Positions 22,501-32,585 of a stretch of 64,000 nt of DNA are shown one piece after another. The DNA is from Rhizoctonia solani. Lineage: Eukaryota; Basidiomycota; Agaricomycetes; Cantharellales; Ceratobasidiaceae. A model generated the notes under the pieces. It searched no databases, was not told where the DNA came from, and saw nothing but the letters and a program-made list of their open reading frames with translations. Positions within the stretch are counted from its first letter, which is position 1. Every line of letters starts with the position of its first letter. A program made the translations under genes and the position numbers. The DNA is taken from positions 186,001 to 250,000 of the forward strand of contig NC_057373.1 of NCBI RefSeq assembly GCF_016906535.1, read 5' to 3'.

Positions 22501-23410
22501 TTTCTCGGATGGCCACGCCGGTTCACTCAACGGCGTCCCCAAGATCGGGCTAGGCTTCATCGTAAAATACGGATATCAGATCCTAGCAAGACAATCCTAC
22601 AGTATTGGCCCCCGAGCGAACATCTATGACGCGGAAATGCTGGGCATAGCCCTCTGCCTAAACAAATCCGTGTCAATTGCCGAACAAGTACAAGCCAAGC
22701 GAATCATCATCTACTGCGACAACCAGGCGGCGGTCAAAACCATATCGTCCCTCCAGAGACACCCCGCACAATACGCCGCCCGGATATTCCACCAACACGC
22801 CCAACGTTTCCTGGAGAAAGACCCGAACCACCACATCACTGTCAAATGGTTGCCTGGTCACTCCAAGATAGCTGGGAACGAACTCGCAGATGAACTAGCT
22901 AAGGGGAGCGAAACGCTCCAACCTACCCCCGTATTCAACAGAACAATCACATGGGCCAAAACGATGGCTACGAAACGAACCACTAGAGACTGGAAGAAAG
23001 TTTGGGCAGAACACACAATCACTCGCCCAGACTCGGGCACCTTCATCCCACGCCCCCCAGCACTCAAACTACACCCCATATTCAACCGCCCCACATACCC
23101 TCGCAACGTACAATGCCGCCTAGTCCAATTCCTCACTGGACACGGCTTCTATGGGGCATACAGCGCTCGTTTCCACCCACACATCGACCCCCAATGCTCA
23201 TGCGGCGAACCATCCCAAACGCCCGAGCACCTGCTCATGTTCTGCCCGAATACGGAGGAATACAGACACATCATCACTGAAGCATCACCTGAACGCTCCT
23301 GGGAGGAGTTATTCGGAACACTGCCGGGACTGGAGGCAGTATCTGAGTTCATACTGAAGTCGGGCATTGGAAAGTGTAGAGATCCGCCGGCAACCGCTCA
23401 ACCTCTGTAG
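19508..23410 (+). CDS. LINE ORF2: endonuclease, reverse transcriptase and RNase H
   Basis: Intact 1300-residue polyprotein that nicks target DNA and primes reverse transcription. The ATG at 19508 was chosen because it overlaps the ORF1 stop (ATGCCTGA) and begins MPEHHILQLNVAG. Residues 1-240: APE-type endonuclease with RDFNMHHPDW and LGLDHMAITW; the usual catalytic Glu of LQE is Asp here (ILQDIWWG). Residues 500-780: reverse transcriptase with KNYRPIALLETLSKLLEK, GIPQGSPLSP and YIDD (about residue 696). Residues 990-1140: RNase H with FSDGHAGS, DAEMLG, YCDNQAA and NELADELAKG, all four acidic residues present. The C-terminal CSCGEPSQTPEHLLMFC is the zinc knuckle common after RNase H. It may still be translatable. 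Confidence 0.93.
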   Translation: MPEHHILQLNVAGCNPRMHALLNEPLYEYFNIFILQDIWWGCIGSQKDTNPEKQNIYGTVSSTNFLCIIPPGANTAKGPGVAIYIRNNQDIHPQFSDISPIHKDILAIDLKLHNSPVTIINCYPHGKSFKDTVEAITNINIPMDRPFIMARDFNMHHPDWALNQSKWEHHCPNAQERLFRTYAEYQDLHILNHLNLPTHIVPRLHTSNAIIDLTLLNSQAVDAWPNLNWEVEAQSSGKSLGLDHMAITWTIGPHNQAKPVGVTEPSPRHIIDTSRQKKWTQEYMQQVQKTHLPTDPRSAKEADRITSLILDAMSNATKMVMPTPLRQKKPGPVRSPWWTDKCSEAVHNLKHNPDQKPREQLRASLRGAIRQAKKHRGDKILAEISTQRVFDVLKWYQGKRRSILPPIHHPSSGITATHPHDKARHLGAQFFPPANSPHVTLEPLGIREHPRRPHQPITTAEVRTAINLTSNRSAPGAFGSNYCLLKWAFNASPNHFVTLFNLCLNIGYHPTALRNCIIAPIPKPNRANMSTPKNYRPIALLETLSKLLEKVITARLIHKAGEHQLIPQSQFGGKDITSCTDAGLCMVHDIQLAWKRNKAVSLLTLDVSGYFNNVDHSRLIYTLRRLGYSSNICKWLKSYLSNRTAQFRIDGLLCPHFQLPDVGIPQGSPLSPILSSLYSIPLLAASIDPQAHSFAYIDDFTILAYSRSHQDNITIMTDIIKNINQTAIKLGLEFELPKSDLIHFIRSACTPHSNPSLTFSHFGTDTVISPKDVVRWLGFYLDRKLNFKEHIQTMAVKARATLAGLRMLANSQNGLSVRHARILFKASVTPILTYGLPLWFHGRRQLSLLEPLRKVQNQGLRWILGAFRTTPTRCMEHLASIPPLHIACLRIIENLASKLRSIPTLAEVARRLPQSWDSSTSPQPNPKSPIAFAASLSHPDIEFITPYLVHPSKPNNPWPDQLSIDEKPPGATKNAAAKVIQNEIEEAESNPNGNTIHSFSDGHAGSLNGVPKIGLGFIVKYGYQILARQSYSIGPRANIYDAEMLGIALCLNKSVSIAEQVQAKRIIIYCDNQAAVKTISSLQRHPAQYAARIFHQHAQRFLEKDPNHHITVKWLPGHSKIAGNELADELAKGSETLQPTPVFNRTITWAKTMATKRTTRDWKKVWAEHTITRPDSGTFIPRPPALKLHPIFNRPTYPRNVQCRLVQFLTGHGFYGAYSARFHPHIDPQCSCGEPSQTPEHLLMFCPNTEEYRHIITEASPERSWEELFGTLPGLEAVSEFILKSGIGKCRDPPATAQPL

Positions 23411-23669
23411 GGCCTTACGCCCAGTTCCATACGTCCTTATGACCGTCCCATACGCCCTTACGGCCGCCCCACCCCCCGTCCTTAAGACACATCGTTTATC
23501 ACGCCCTTATGGCCCCTGTACCTGGTCTTTACGGCCATCCCGTGCTTACTACCTCGCTTGCCCGTTTCTCCTTTCTTGTTTTTGTTTCTCTCTGTCTCTT
23601 AGCGTAGTTGGCCTCGGTTTCTTGTGAGCGGTTTGCCTAGTTTCGCATGTAGCTCCTTAAATATGAATC

Positions 23670-23693
23670 AAAAAAAAAAAAAAAAAAAAAAAA
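23670..23693 (+). repeat. Poly-A tail of the LINE
   Basis: 24 uninterrupted A residues 260 bp after the ORF2 stop, marking the 3' end of the LINE. The 3' UTR between has repeats of a CGCCCTTA(T/C)GGCC-like motif. Confidence 0.85.
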
Positions 23694-24232
23694 TGGCGGC
23701 CACGTGATAAAGAGTATTGATATCAAGCTGGCCAACACTGGGTCTGCTTTGGCCCCGAAGAACTGGACCCCTATCGGCTATCCGCTGAGGCCGTAGGTCA
23801 AGAACTATGTCATATTGAGTGCTAAATTGGCAATGTATAGGCTTGCATCAAACCCGAGGCACTTGGGAAGAATTTCAAATGATCATGAACCCAATTGTTT
23901 TCGAATGACACGGAGCCGATATGTCATTGATTCTGGCGCAAGACCCGCGTCTCGCCAGCCGCGCGCCAGCAACAATCACACTGTCATAACATATGAGCGT
24001 GCGTGGCGGGCTCAGTTATATGCGTGCTTCTTTCTGTAGACCTCCACTCTGTACCGGCCTCCACCTGCGCGACACGCAAGCTTTTCAATTTTAACTCAAA
24101 GAGTATCAAGTGAATTTTTAATATAATGGAGCAGAGCTGCTATAAAACACAACGGTCTTGGTGGCCTCTGCTACATCGTTTAAACCAGCTCATCTAGTCT
24201 TTCAAGAGAAACCTTTTACTAAAGTATAGACC
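23694..24232. other. Gene-free stretch, aldo/keto reductase upstream region
   Basis: No ORF or repeat supported. It contains the presumed core promoter of the following gene. Confidence 0.6.
24141..24146 (+). promoter_or_regulatory. TATA box of aldo/keto reductase gene
   Basis: TATAAA about 90 bp upstream of the start codon at 24233, with a CT-rich leader between. Sequence match only. Confidence 0.45.
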
Positions 24233-25699
24233 ATGGCCTCTCAACTCGTCAAGAAAATGCCCTATGGTGAGTCGACAAGATTACAAGTACTTTTATTATC
24301 AATACTAACATGACCCTCCTATAGTCCGCCTCGGAAATTCGGGCCTCAAAATCTCCAGAATTATCCTCGGAACAATGACCTACGGATCTCCAGAATGGCA
24401 AGGCTGGGTCCTCGGTGAAGAGGAAGGAATGAAACACATCAAAGCTGCGTGAGTGAATACGACATGCCCGTACTCATACTCCTATTCACCCAACTTTGAA
24501 CGGTGCAACAAAAAAAGATACGATATGGGAATTCAAACCTTCGACACTGCCAACGTGTACTCCAATGGTCTTTCGGAAACTATCCTCGGAAAGGCCATCA
24601 AGAAATATAATCTGCCACGCGACGAGATCGTAGTCATGACCAAGCTTTATTTCACAGTCGCCCCGTCGGTCAACATCGCATGGGCATCGGCAGGCGACTA
24701 CGTAAACCAAAACGGACTCAGCCGCAAGGTACGTTTTTTTAACCGTCCCCCCCCCTCCGTTTCAGTGCGTAGAATCAGACTCTCACAACGCATATATATA
24801 GCACATCTTTGAGGCAGTCAAGCACTCTTTAGAGCGCCTTCAGCTCGACTATGTAGATGTTCTCCAGTGTCACCGTTTCGACCCTGATACACCAATCGAA
24901 GAAACCATGCAAGCGCTCCACGATGTAGTCCAGGCAGGCTACGCTCGCTACATCGGCATGTCGAGCTGCTATGCCTGGCAGTTCCATCTGATGCAAAACT
25001 ATGCCATCACGCATAACCTCACGCCATTTATTTCGATGCAAAACCATCACAGTCTTGTCTACCGCGAGGAAGAGAGGGAAATGTTTCCTACGCTCAAGGT
25101 AGATGGTCACTTGGGCGGTTGTAGAATCTTACTTACAATTAACATCATAATGCTAGCACTTTGGCGTTGGTATCATTCCTTGGTCTCCCCTTGCCCGCGG
25201 CTACTTGACCAAACCCGTCAACGACGAAACCAGCAAACGCAACACAGCTGACCCGTAAGTAATAAAAAAAATTGCGACAAAATAGAAGTTGAATGTTACT
25301 AACGATTTTACAGAATGCGCAACTACTATGCCACAGCCCACCCAGGAAACCCCAAGATCGTTGCCAAGTGAGCGATCACCAGAAGGTGACCTGGACAACT
25401 TATTCACTTTTTTTTCACTATCAGAGTCGAGGAACTGTCAAAGAAGTACGGCGTTACCATGGCGCAGATTGCCACCGCCTGGAGCTTGACCAAGGTGACT
25501 GCCCCAATTGTGGGAACTACCAGTCTGAAGAATCTTGAAGAATTGGCCGGTAAGTGAAATAAATCCCCAAGACCCAACGTGTAGACCTTCTCACGTATAA
25601 ACACCTCTGAAAGATGCCGTTCATATCAAACTTAGCGATGAAGATATCAAGGCGCTGGAGGAGCCCTATGGCCCCCAGGCAGTTTACGGTCATTGGTAG
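24233..25699 (+). CDS. Aldo/keto reductase, eight exons
   Basis: NADPH-dependent carbonyl/alcohol oxidoreductase of the yeast YPL088W/AAD-like AKR group (cytosolic; substrate not predictable). The exons join in frame: 24233-24266, 24325-24448, 24518-24728, 24802-25098, 25157-25254, 25314-25367, 25425-25549, 25614-25699. All introns are GT-AG and 51-73 nt. The product is about 340 residues, normal for the family. It begins MASQLVKKMPYVRLGNSGLK. Catalytic tetrad candidates are Asp and Tyr in FDTANVYSNG, Lys in VVMTKL and His in LQCHRFDPDTP. Further AKR signatures are GVGIIPWSPLARGYL and the C-terminal cofactor loop IVGTTSLKNLEEL. It is the only ordinary metabolic gene between the transposon block and the regulator array, and shows no lesion. 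Confidence 0.92.
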
Positions 25700-25870
25700 A
25701 CGGATAGGTTCGACAAGGACATTTACTGACCATGGCTTTATTGATTGGCATCAAATCCGGTATATATGCTACGATATGAACGAAAATATATTTGATTTGT
25801 AGAAAAAATGAATAAGTTACCCGGTCAAACTACGGTATCCAGAATCCACACACCCCTCCCTATATATCCA

Positions 25871-28074
25871 TCACATCCCTATCACCCCCAAACACGCAAT
25901 CCTAAGGTCAGACCACATGATTGGCCTATTTCCCGTCAGTGACCACACGTATTTTAATATCCTAACCATATCGTTCGCCATTGTTTCGGGCCTGCTACAC
26001 TCGGCAACACCCCATAAACGAGCAAGGAGAAAAGACTGGTCTGCGGAAGAGCTAGTTGCGATCCCCAACTACAAAAAGAGCAAATTCAAATATGAGTAAA
26101 GATTTAATAAGGAGAGTGGAGCCTACGATGAACACCGGAAGGACTAAGAAAGCGTCTGGGTTTCTCCGCGGCATGATGGTCTCTAAAAGTCTCATAAACT
26201 TTCTTTGCACTCTTACAACTCGGCCATCGTTAGAGTCGGCTCCGCATAAACCCTGGATCGAAGCATTGTCAATTTAACTCTATGAGATAGGATATAATTA
26301 TGTACCATGTATAAGTATACATACGCCGCCAGTCTCCATGATTCTTGGACTACGGTCCTGGCAAGTCCCAAAGACGGATCCATTCCTTTGTTGGGTAATA
26401 CAATGGAATTAAAAGCCCTTATTTCTTCTTCGAGTTCTTTCACCCTGTCCCGTTCCAAAAGACTGCCAAAATCCTCCAAAAACGTGTTCATCTTTGCCAA
26501 TGTGACCATTAATCGGTCGGGCACACCATACAACCACCGAAGCCCTGGTCCGTCGCTCATGTTAAGCAGTTCTTCGTCTTCAGGAGAGAGGAACGTCAGG
26601 TCGTAACGAAAAAACATGGGTCGGCGGGTGATTATGCTTAGCAAGACGTCGAGAGTGACAAAATATTGAAGATGAATAGTGATTGTTGTCAATGTCCGGG
26701 GGAGGTTGACCAGTCGATCGTCCGGTTCCGGACATGCGCGGCGGAAAATTGGGGCATAAAGATCCATGACATGAAGGACTGAGACCAAAGAACCGACTAT
26801 GCACAATGTGGAAATAAACTGCCTGCTAATAAGTCACATCATCGAGCAAAGGCAACTAGGCTCACCTCATGGCTGTACTCCATCACTTGCATCGCCTCGA
26901 TTGCTGTTACCTCTTTAGCATTTTGCCTGGCAGCCGATACAGCGTCCACGAGCCTCTGGTAGACAATCGAGAAGCCCGTTAGTTCGTACGCTGTGGATTT
27001 GGATATGGCTAATGCAGCGTTTGAAATGAATATCATTGTTTGGCGGGATTCATTCCCAAACGAGTACCCGCGGAGGATGTAGCCTTGGGTAATTTGGATA
27101 ATTCGGGCGGGCTCGAAAAGAAAGCGAGTCATCCATGATGCGACTGCACCAATATTAATTAGAAGCCGATTTCGGCCGTTCAAATAATAGATACACACTA
27201 GACCGAAAATAGACTTACAACAATGGGCGATATAGGGTAATTTATTACTCTCGACTTCTTTATCCAGTACCAGCCCCTTCAACAAGCGCCCTTGAATATT
27301 TTCGGGGTCATTCAAACTGAGTTCATCGTCGGACCATACTGGTCGATCAAAGGCCTGCTCCTCCGAATACTGTACGACTTTCGGTTGCACACGCACTTTC
27401 CTAGGATGACTCTGCGGGGTTGGAGGAAGAGCCGATGAATCATTGGCTAGGCTAAAAAGCGAGTCAAATAGACTGGTCTGGGCCGCGGTCAACGATCCAC
27501 GAACACGCGTCCGAGCACTAGTTTCAACATTTCCTGGGGATATGGGAGATAGTAGTGTTTGAGTGTCGAGTGCACGAACAAGCGGGTGTTGTTGCAGATG
27601 GCCAGAGACACCAGCAGAATGGCTTGTCGAGTCGAGTACGTTGGTGTCGCTGCTACTGGCAGCATGTCCAATTTCACGTCCAACGGCAAAACGATTCTCC
27701 CTTGATTGCGAAATAGCTTTGAGTGGCAATGACGTCATTTGTCTGTCCACTTCATTTGGACTAACCAATCCAGTCGGATAATTGACGGACTGATGGGGCG
27801 GCCTTGTCGATTTCGATGAGCGGCCTTGCCTTGTTATCTCGCCAACGGTAGATTGCGATTCGATGCTCTTGATACTATGTTTGGGTCTTGGATTTCGTAT
27901 GATCAATAGCCATTCGCAAGCAACACCTGCCTGAACACATCGTCGACATCCGTTTGGCCCCCGTGTACCATCACACTTCTTGTTCCTGCCATATTAGGAT
28001 CAGCTATTAATACCAAGATATACACTCTAAAAATATAACCTAGTTTCGCAAGTTATGCAACTCGTCTCGGACAT
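25871..28074 (-). CDS. Zn(II)2Cys6 transcription factor, paralog 1
   Basis: Nuclear fungal-type regulator. Exon 1 is 28074-28040 (MSETSCITCETR); intron 28039-27986; exon 2 starts 27985 and completes the cluster as CX2CX6CX8CX2CX6C (NKKCDGTRGPNGCRRCVQAG). A long polar linker follows, then a helical middle region with an approximate exon border near 27217. The conserved block APIFRRACPEPDDRLVNLPR ... ESWRLAAYVYLYM (about 26740-26320) is shared with the next four genes. The next exon is read in a shifted frame (CGADSNDGRVVRVQRKFM). The last exon at about 26068-25871 ends with MWSDLRIACLGVIGM. It is the most diverged of the array, with different spacing in the Cys cluster. Targets unknown. Confidence 0.75.
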
Positions 28075-28596
28075 GACGGAGAGGCGGGGAGAACAGAGGG
28101 GGATGCGTAAACGATTGAACACATGTTGTCCGAAGGCTGTGGTAGTTGATCAAGCCTCAACTGGGAATTTGCAATTATATTACTTCATTGTTGGCTGAAA
28201 CTGACATGCCCCGAATGGTTAGTTAGTTTGACACCCAATGGCCTAGCCAACCTGGTTCCTCCTCTATGGTAAGTTCATAAATTTGATGCATATATACATA
28301 TATATCGGAATCTGAAACCTGGGCACGGCAAATCCCCGAACACTCGAGCAACGCACCATGCAAGAACACCTGCGGATCTATAACTATTGTATGGAATTCA
28401 GCCCCAACTTACATCTCCTGGAGACTGCCTTGAGCTACATTAGGTGCGCCATCGATAGTGAATGTCCCGGACCAATATTACTCTAAATTCAAACGCCACA
28501 CAAGAGCCACACAACGATTGTCATATCCACGCAGAGTCATTAAACGGAAACGGAAATGTACAACAAAAGTTCAGCAACAATAAAACATGATAAAGA
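28075..28596. other. Intergenic stretch between regulator paralogs 1 and 2
   Basis: No coding, RNA or repeat feature recognised; AT-rich. It would hold the promoter of paralog 1 and the 3' end of paralog 2. Confidence 0.5.
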
Positions 28597-31500
28597 TTAT
28601 CTTCCTATGATCCTACGACTCGCTATCCTTAAATCTGACCATACAGCAGGCCGCCCCTCTTCGCTCGTCCTTGTCCAGATATCTTCCAGCCTTGACACAA
28701 TATCGTTCGCAGTGGTTCCCGGTTCGACCCATTCCCAAACGCCGTAAAGTCTTTTCCGGAGAATATCGCGGTCTCGTTCTTCCGTTATAGAAACGCCAAC
28801 CTATGGGTAAAGTTCGGTGTGTTGTAGGGCCGGACACATTCAAGACTTTTTCTTTTTTTTAAAAAAAAAAAAAGAAAAAGAAAAAGACACGCACAAGAAT
28901 CATCGAGTTGACCAAGTAGACGTCGGGATACCGACCGGGTCTAATTCCCCTGACAAGCCGCATATATCCCTTTTGCGCCCGCACCACGCGACGATCAGTC
29001 GCATCAACCCCACACAGGGCATAGAGCGTGTCGATACCAATACCGGCATATAAAAAAGAAGCAAAGCGGCACGCACCATGTAAAGATAAACAACGATCGC
29101 AAATCGCCAACATTCCTGCACCGCCATTCTCCCAATACGCAATAACGGATCGCTCGATTGATCGTCGACAACCTTGATTTTCGACACGTTGTCGTCGATA
29201 CAAGTAATCAACCCTAGATTTTCGGAAGCCCCTGGCTTTTCACACATCGAGTTGATCCAGGCGAACAACAAGATAAACTCGTTGGGAATCCCGTAGAAGG
29301 ACTGCAACCCGCTCTCATGCCGCATCTCGTACATCCTTTCACATATCTCGAGAGAGAACGCTACTTCGTATTGAAAATACGTCGGTTGGCCGGTGGTTAC
29401 GCTAACCATAATATCCGAGGCTGCAAAATGTCGGAGATTGAAATTGGGATCCACTAGGATGTTCACCAGATTGATCGGGTTTCCTGGACCCTCGGGACAT
29501 GTTCGTCGGAAAACTGGAGCGATATCGTCCAATAGCCGAAGGCCGACAGCAAAAGGCCTGGTCTGTATTTGAAGTCCGAGTATCTTTTGCTTTTCTGAGT
29601 CACGAGTCGCCTAGCCTAACCAAAGGAGGTTGGATCATCTCACCTCGAGCATCCCATCCATCATAGTCGTCGCGTTTAGCTTATTGATTACTGGAACAAG
29701 CGAGGGCGGGGTGGACATGAAAGCATGGCTTTTCTTTCGAATTTCGAAATCCAAGTGATCAAGAATGGCCGCTCTGTTGTCGTCCAGTTTAAAGTTTCTT
29801 GTAAAGTCGATCATCACGTTGGCTATTAAAATCGTCCTCGTTCTCCAGTCCTCGGTGGAAAACCGTTCAATAACTTGGTCTCGCATACCATGTATCACTT
29901 TGTCGGGCTCGAAGATTTTGGAATTTGCCCGCTGAGAGTCTGTACATGGTGAGCGCTTTGGTTTTGGCGAACGGTCAGGATCGAGGCGACTCACAACATT
30001 GAAGTACAAAAGGCAATGTGTTATCTTTCACATTCTTGTCCATAGCAGGGTTGTATAACGGGGCCTGGTGTTCATGATAAGGATGACCTTCCTCGTTAAC
30101 GCTCAAGTGGTTGTAGTTGCCAAACGTTGGTCTGTCTGAAGCGGATCCACTAACTAAGGACACGGACGACCCTCCTATTGTTGCCCTATCGAGATCGAGC
30201 AAAACACTCGAGGGCTCGACTGAATAATGTTCGAAATGCGGCTGCGAGGACGTAGGGGGAGCAGATGGTTGGTGCAAAGAGTTATCCACATCGTAACTTT
30301 GTCCAACGTCCGAGGCGAGCCCGCCCTCATTATTGTACCGCGCCCAAGTAGAGCGAACGAGTACATTTGGGATTTCCGATGATGAAGGATCCGCGAGAGA
30401 AGCAATTTCAGTTCTTGGGGGACCAGATACACCACTCTTCGATGGATTTGTCAAGGATGAAAGCGTGGCGCGGGGTGCTGGCTTCGTTCTTCGTATTCGA
30501 TGGTTCTCGGTTCCTGGGTATTCCACATAGTCGTAGACGCAGGTTTTGCCGGAAGCCAGACACCGCCGACACTGGGGCTGAGTCTCATCACACTTCTTGC
30601 GCCTGGTCAAATCTCGAGCTGTGGGTCGCGGAGCAAAACTAACACTGCGTGGAGCCTTGGATTTTTAGATTGTCAAAACAACCGTAAAATGATGCCACTT
30701 CGGCGTTTTTCGTTTGTTATGGATTAGCTAATCATAATGCATACATTTTTCCAATGTAAAACAATGCAAAAATGACTGCACAACAACGGCGGAATGAACA
30801 GAGCGTGGGAATATAAGCCACAAGTGAATCTTGCCCTTAACCCCCACCTAATGTCCCATCACAGCAATCACAAAAACCAACTGAATTTTGAGAAAGATGG
30901 TATAGTGGTCAACTGCAATTGGAACGCTAACAAGCTATCCGGTAGCTGGCCAATAAGAAAATTTACTTCCAATGTACGTGCGCTTCTTGCAGATGGTCGC
31001 CGCAGGACTGACGCTCATTGAACTATCAAACGTGACATTGATACGGGACTGAGGGGAAAAGTCTACAGATTCTAGGTAGACCTTACATATTATGCTCATG
31101 CAATTGCATGAAACAGTTTGAATGGTTTGGGTCAGGTCAGTTCAATCTATCTGCTCCAGGTCCTCCCAAGTTGTATTCAATCTAGATCCCGTAGCGCTTG
31201 CATACAGCACTAAGAACTCCAGGTCCAACCATAACCTCTTGCATGCCTGCAGGCCCATGATAATCCGCCCATCCTTCAACAATTCTCCCCCCTTCTTCGC
31301 AACTATCTCAGATATCATCACAGCCTCACCCTGATTGCCAGGATTGACTCACTGAGGTGATATGTAAACAAATAAGATCGCCTCAATGCTTTTATTGCGA
31401 GGCTCTGCTTGTTTCGTATGGACGGACATCAATCCTAAGGTACAGTGTCCTTGCTAACGTATGGCCATATGCAATGGCTACAAAAAATCAGCACACAAGT

Positions 31501-31928
31501 TTGTAAAGCGTAGGCGGTGGAAATTATGCTGTAGAACAAGTGTGATTCACTCGGAAAATGGATGTATTAAAGCTTTAAATATATTGTATATGATTTTTCT
31601 CAAGTAATTTGATCGTGATTCATGAAGCATTGTAACAATCCCTAATCCATTTTTGGAAAGTACCTGGCATATATACTACCTTAAGCGCCAGAGTCTCACG
31701 TTTTACACCTCAAAAACGAGCGCAGAAGGGAGTCATTCGCGGTCGTTTTTCAACTTTTGCAAATTCACGAGAACAAGCGTAAAACGACTGCAAAACCGGT
31801 CGTTTTTCGATCGTTTTCACATTGTAAAAACTCGGCGCTCCACGCAGTGTAATAATTCATACAGCTCCTTTAGCTTACCTAGCTTTACATAAACTACATC
31901 CTGTTGTGGACCTCCGCGGTTTGGACAT
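28597..31928 (-). CDS. Zn(II)2Cys6 transcription factor, paralog 2, with element in intron 1
   Basis: Exon 1 (31928-31879) encodes MSKPRRSTTGCSLCKAR. Exon 2 starts at 30602 with RRKKCDETQPQCRRC, giving CX2CX6CX6CX2CX6C. Intron 1 is 1276 nt because a 1207-bp inverted-repeat element plus TAA duplication sits in it; without them it would be 66 nt, exactly the length of intron 1 in paralogs 3 and 4. Exon 2 runs to FVLQCC (near 30000). The conserved middle block PVFRRTCPEGPGNPINLVNI ... ECWRFAIVVYLYM lies at 29525-29080, then YALCGVDATDRRVVRAQ. A final exon, preceded by a T/A homopolymer palindrome in the intron, ends PAVWSDLRIASRR with stop 28597-28599. The coding parts look intact. Confidence 0.78.
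28846..28886. repeat. Poly-T/poly-A palindrome in an intron of paralog 2
   Basis: A pyrimidine run (CTTTTTC then T8) is followed directly by A13 and G-A5 repeats, forming a long inverted repeat of almost pure T then A. Confidence 0.6.
30643..31849. mobile_element. Non-autonomous TIR DNA transposon (PIF/Harbinger-like) in intron 1 of paralog 2
   Basis: 1207-bp block with perfect 13-bp terminal inverted repeats CACTGCGTGGAGC (30643-30655 and 31837-31849). These continue as imperfect repeats for about 45 bp, and the block is flanked by the trinucleotide TAA on both sides (30640-30642 and 31850-31852). A 3-bp TWA duplication is typical of PIF/Harbinger; no transposase is encoded, so it would be mobilised in trans. 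Subtracting it yields an intron of normal length, which supports the borders. Family assignment is inference from the duplication size. Confidence 0.75.
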
Positions 31929-32585
31929 ATTCTATTATTAGGAATAGCCGTGCGCGTGCGTTACTAAAGAAGACGGTTGCAGAGTGATGTAACAATGCTG
32001 ACGTGGTCGTAGTTAACCTACCAAATCGCCGGCGTATTTGATAATTAAGAGAAAGCTGTGCTATTGATCAGCACGCTGCAGCACGCGCCGAGTGTTCCAC
32101 TTGAACACATATGTACTGTAATATGTATGGGCATATACAAATGAATAAGTTTGTGTGGAACTAATAATTGTATGTGGATATCCTCAATAAGCTCACCAGG
32201 AGACCCATGCTCTATCTTTGACAATTGTTTCTCTAGGAGGGTGCAAGAGAATTATATAAATTATACTTAAACCCACGAGCATACTATATGCGTAGTTTGA
32301 AGTTTACAACGGTCTTGAGAATCTTGATCTGATTTGTGATATAAGGATAAATAACGTGGCATGCGTATGCATTAGCGTTGAGATGGACAGATCCAAATCT
32401 GAAATGAATAAGTTTATTCACTCAAAAGGTGCCCGAGATGTACCTTGCAGATCCATTATTAGAGCAGGAAGTTCGGTAAAGGTCGTCACCTCACGGCTTC
32501 TGGTTTAGTTTGGGCTACTTGAAAGATAGGTTAATTGGGAACGATTATGAGGCCTGAGAAATACCAACGCACTTTACTCTCTGAG
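31929..32585. other. Intergenic stretch between regulator paralogs 2 and 3
   Basis: No supported gene. It contains the upstream region of paralog 2 (minus strand). Confidence 0.5.

Larger units (their letters stand above)
2940..23693 (+). mobile_element. Non-LTR retrotransposon (LINE) split by two nested gypsy elements
   Basis: A LINE with a gag-like ORF1 carrying zinc knuckles and an ORF2 with APE-type endonuclease, reverse transcriptase and RNase H, ending in a 24-A tail at 23670-23693. Its own sequence is present in three blocks: about 2940-4715, 11189-11663 and 19455-23693. The breaks are complete LTR elements with 5-bp target duplications; removing each insert restores the ORF1 frame across the junction. 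The domain order matches the fungal Tad1/I-like LINEs with RNase H, an assignment from memory. The 5' end is uncertain (near 2.9 kb) and no target duplication of the LINE itself was recognised around the poly-A tail. Confidence 0.85.

Noticed and set aside
24829..25110. Antisense ORF in the aldo/keto reductase gene
   Set aside because: Opposite the exon carrying the catalytic His motif; shadow ORF.
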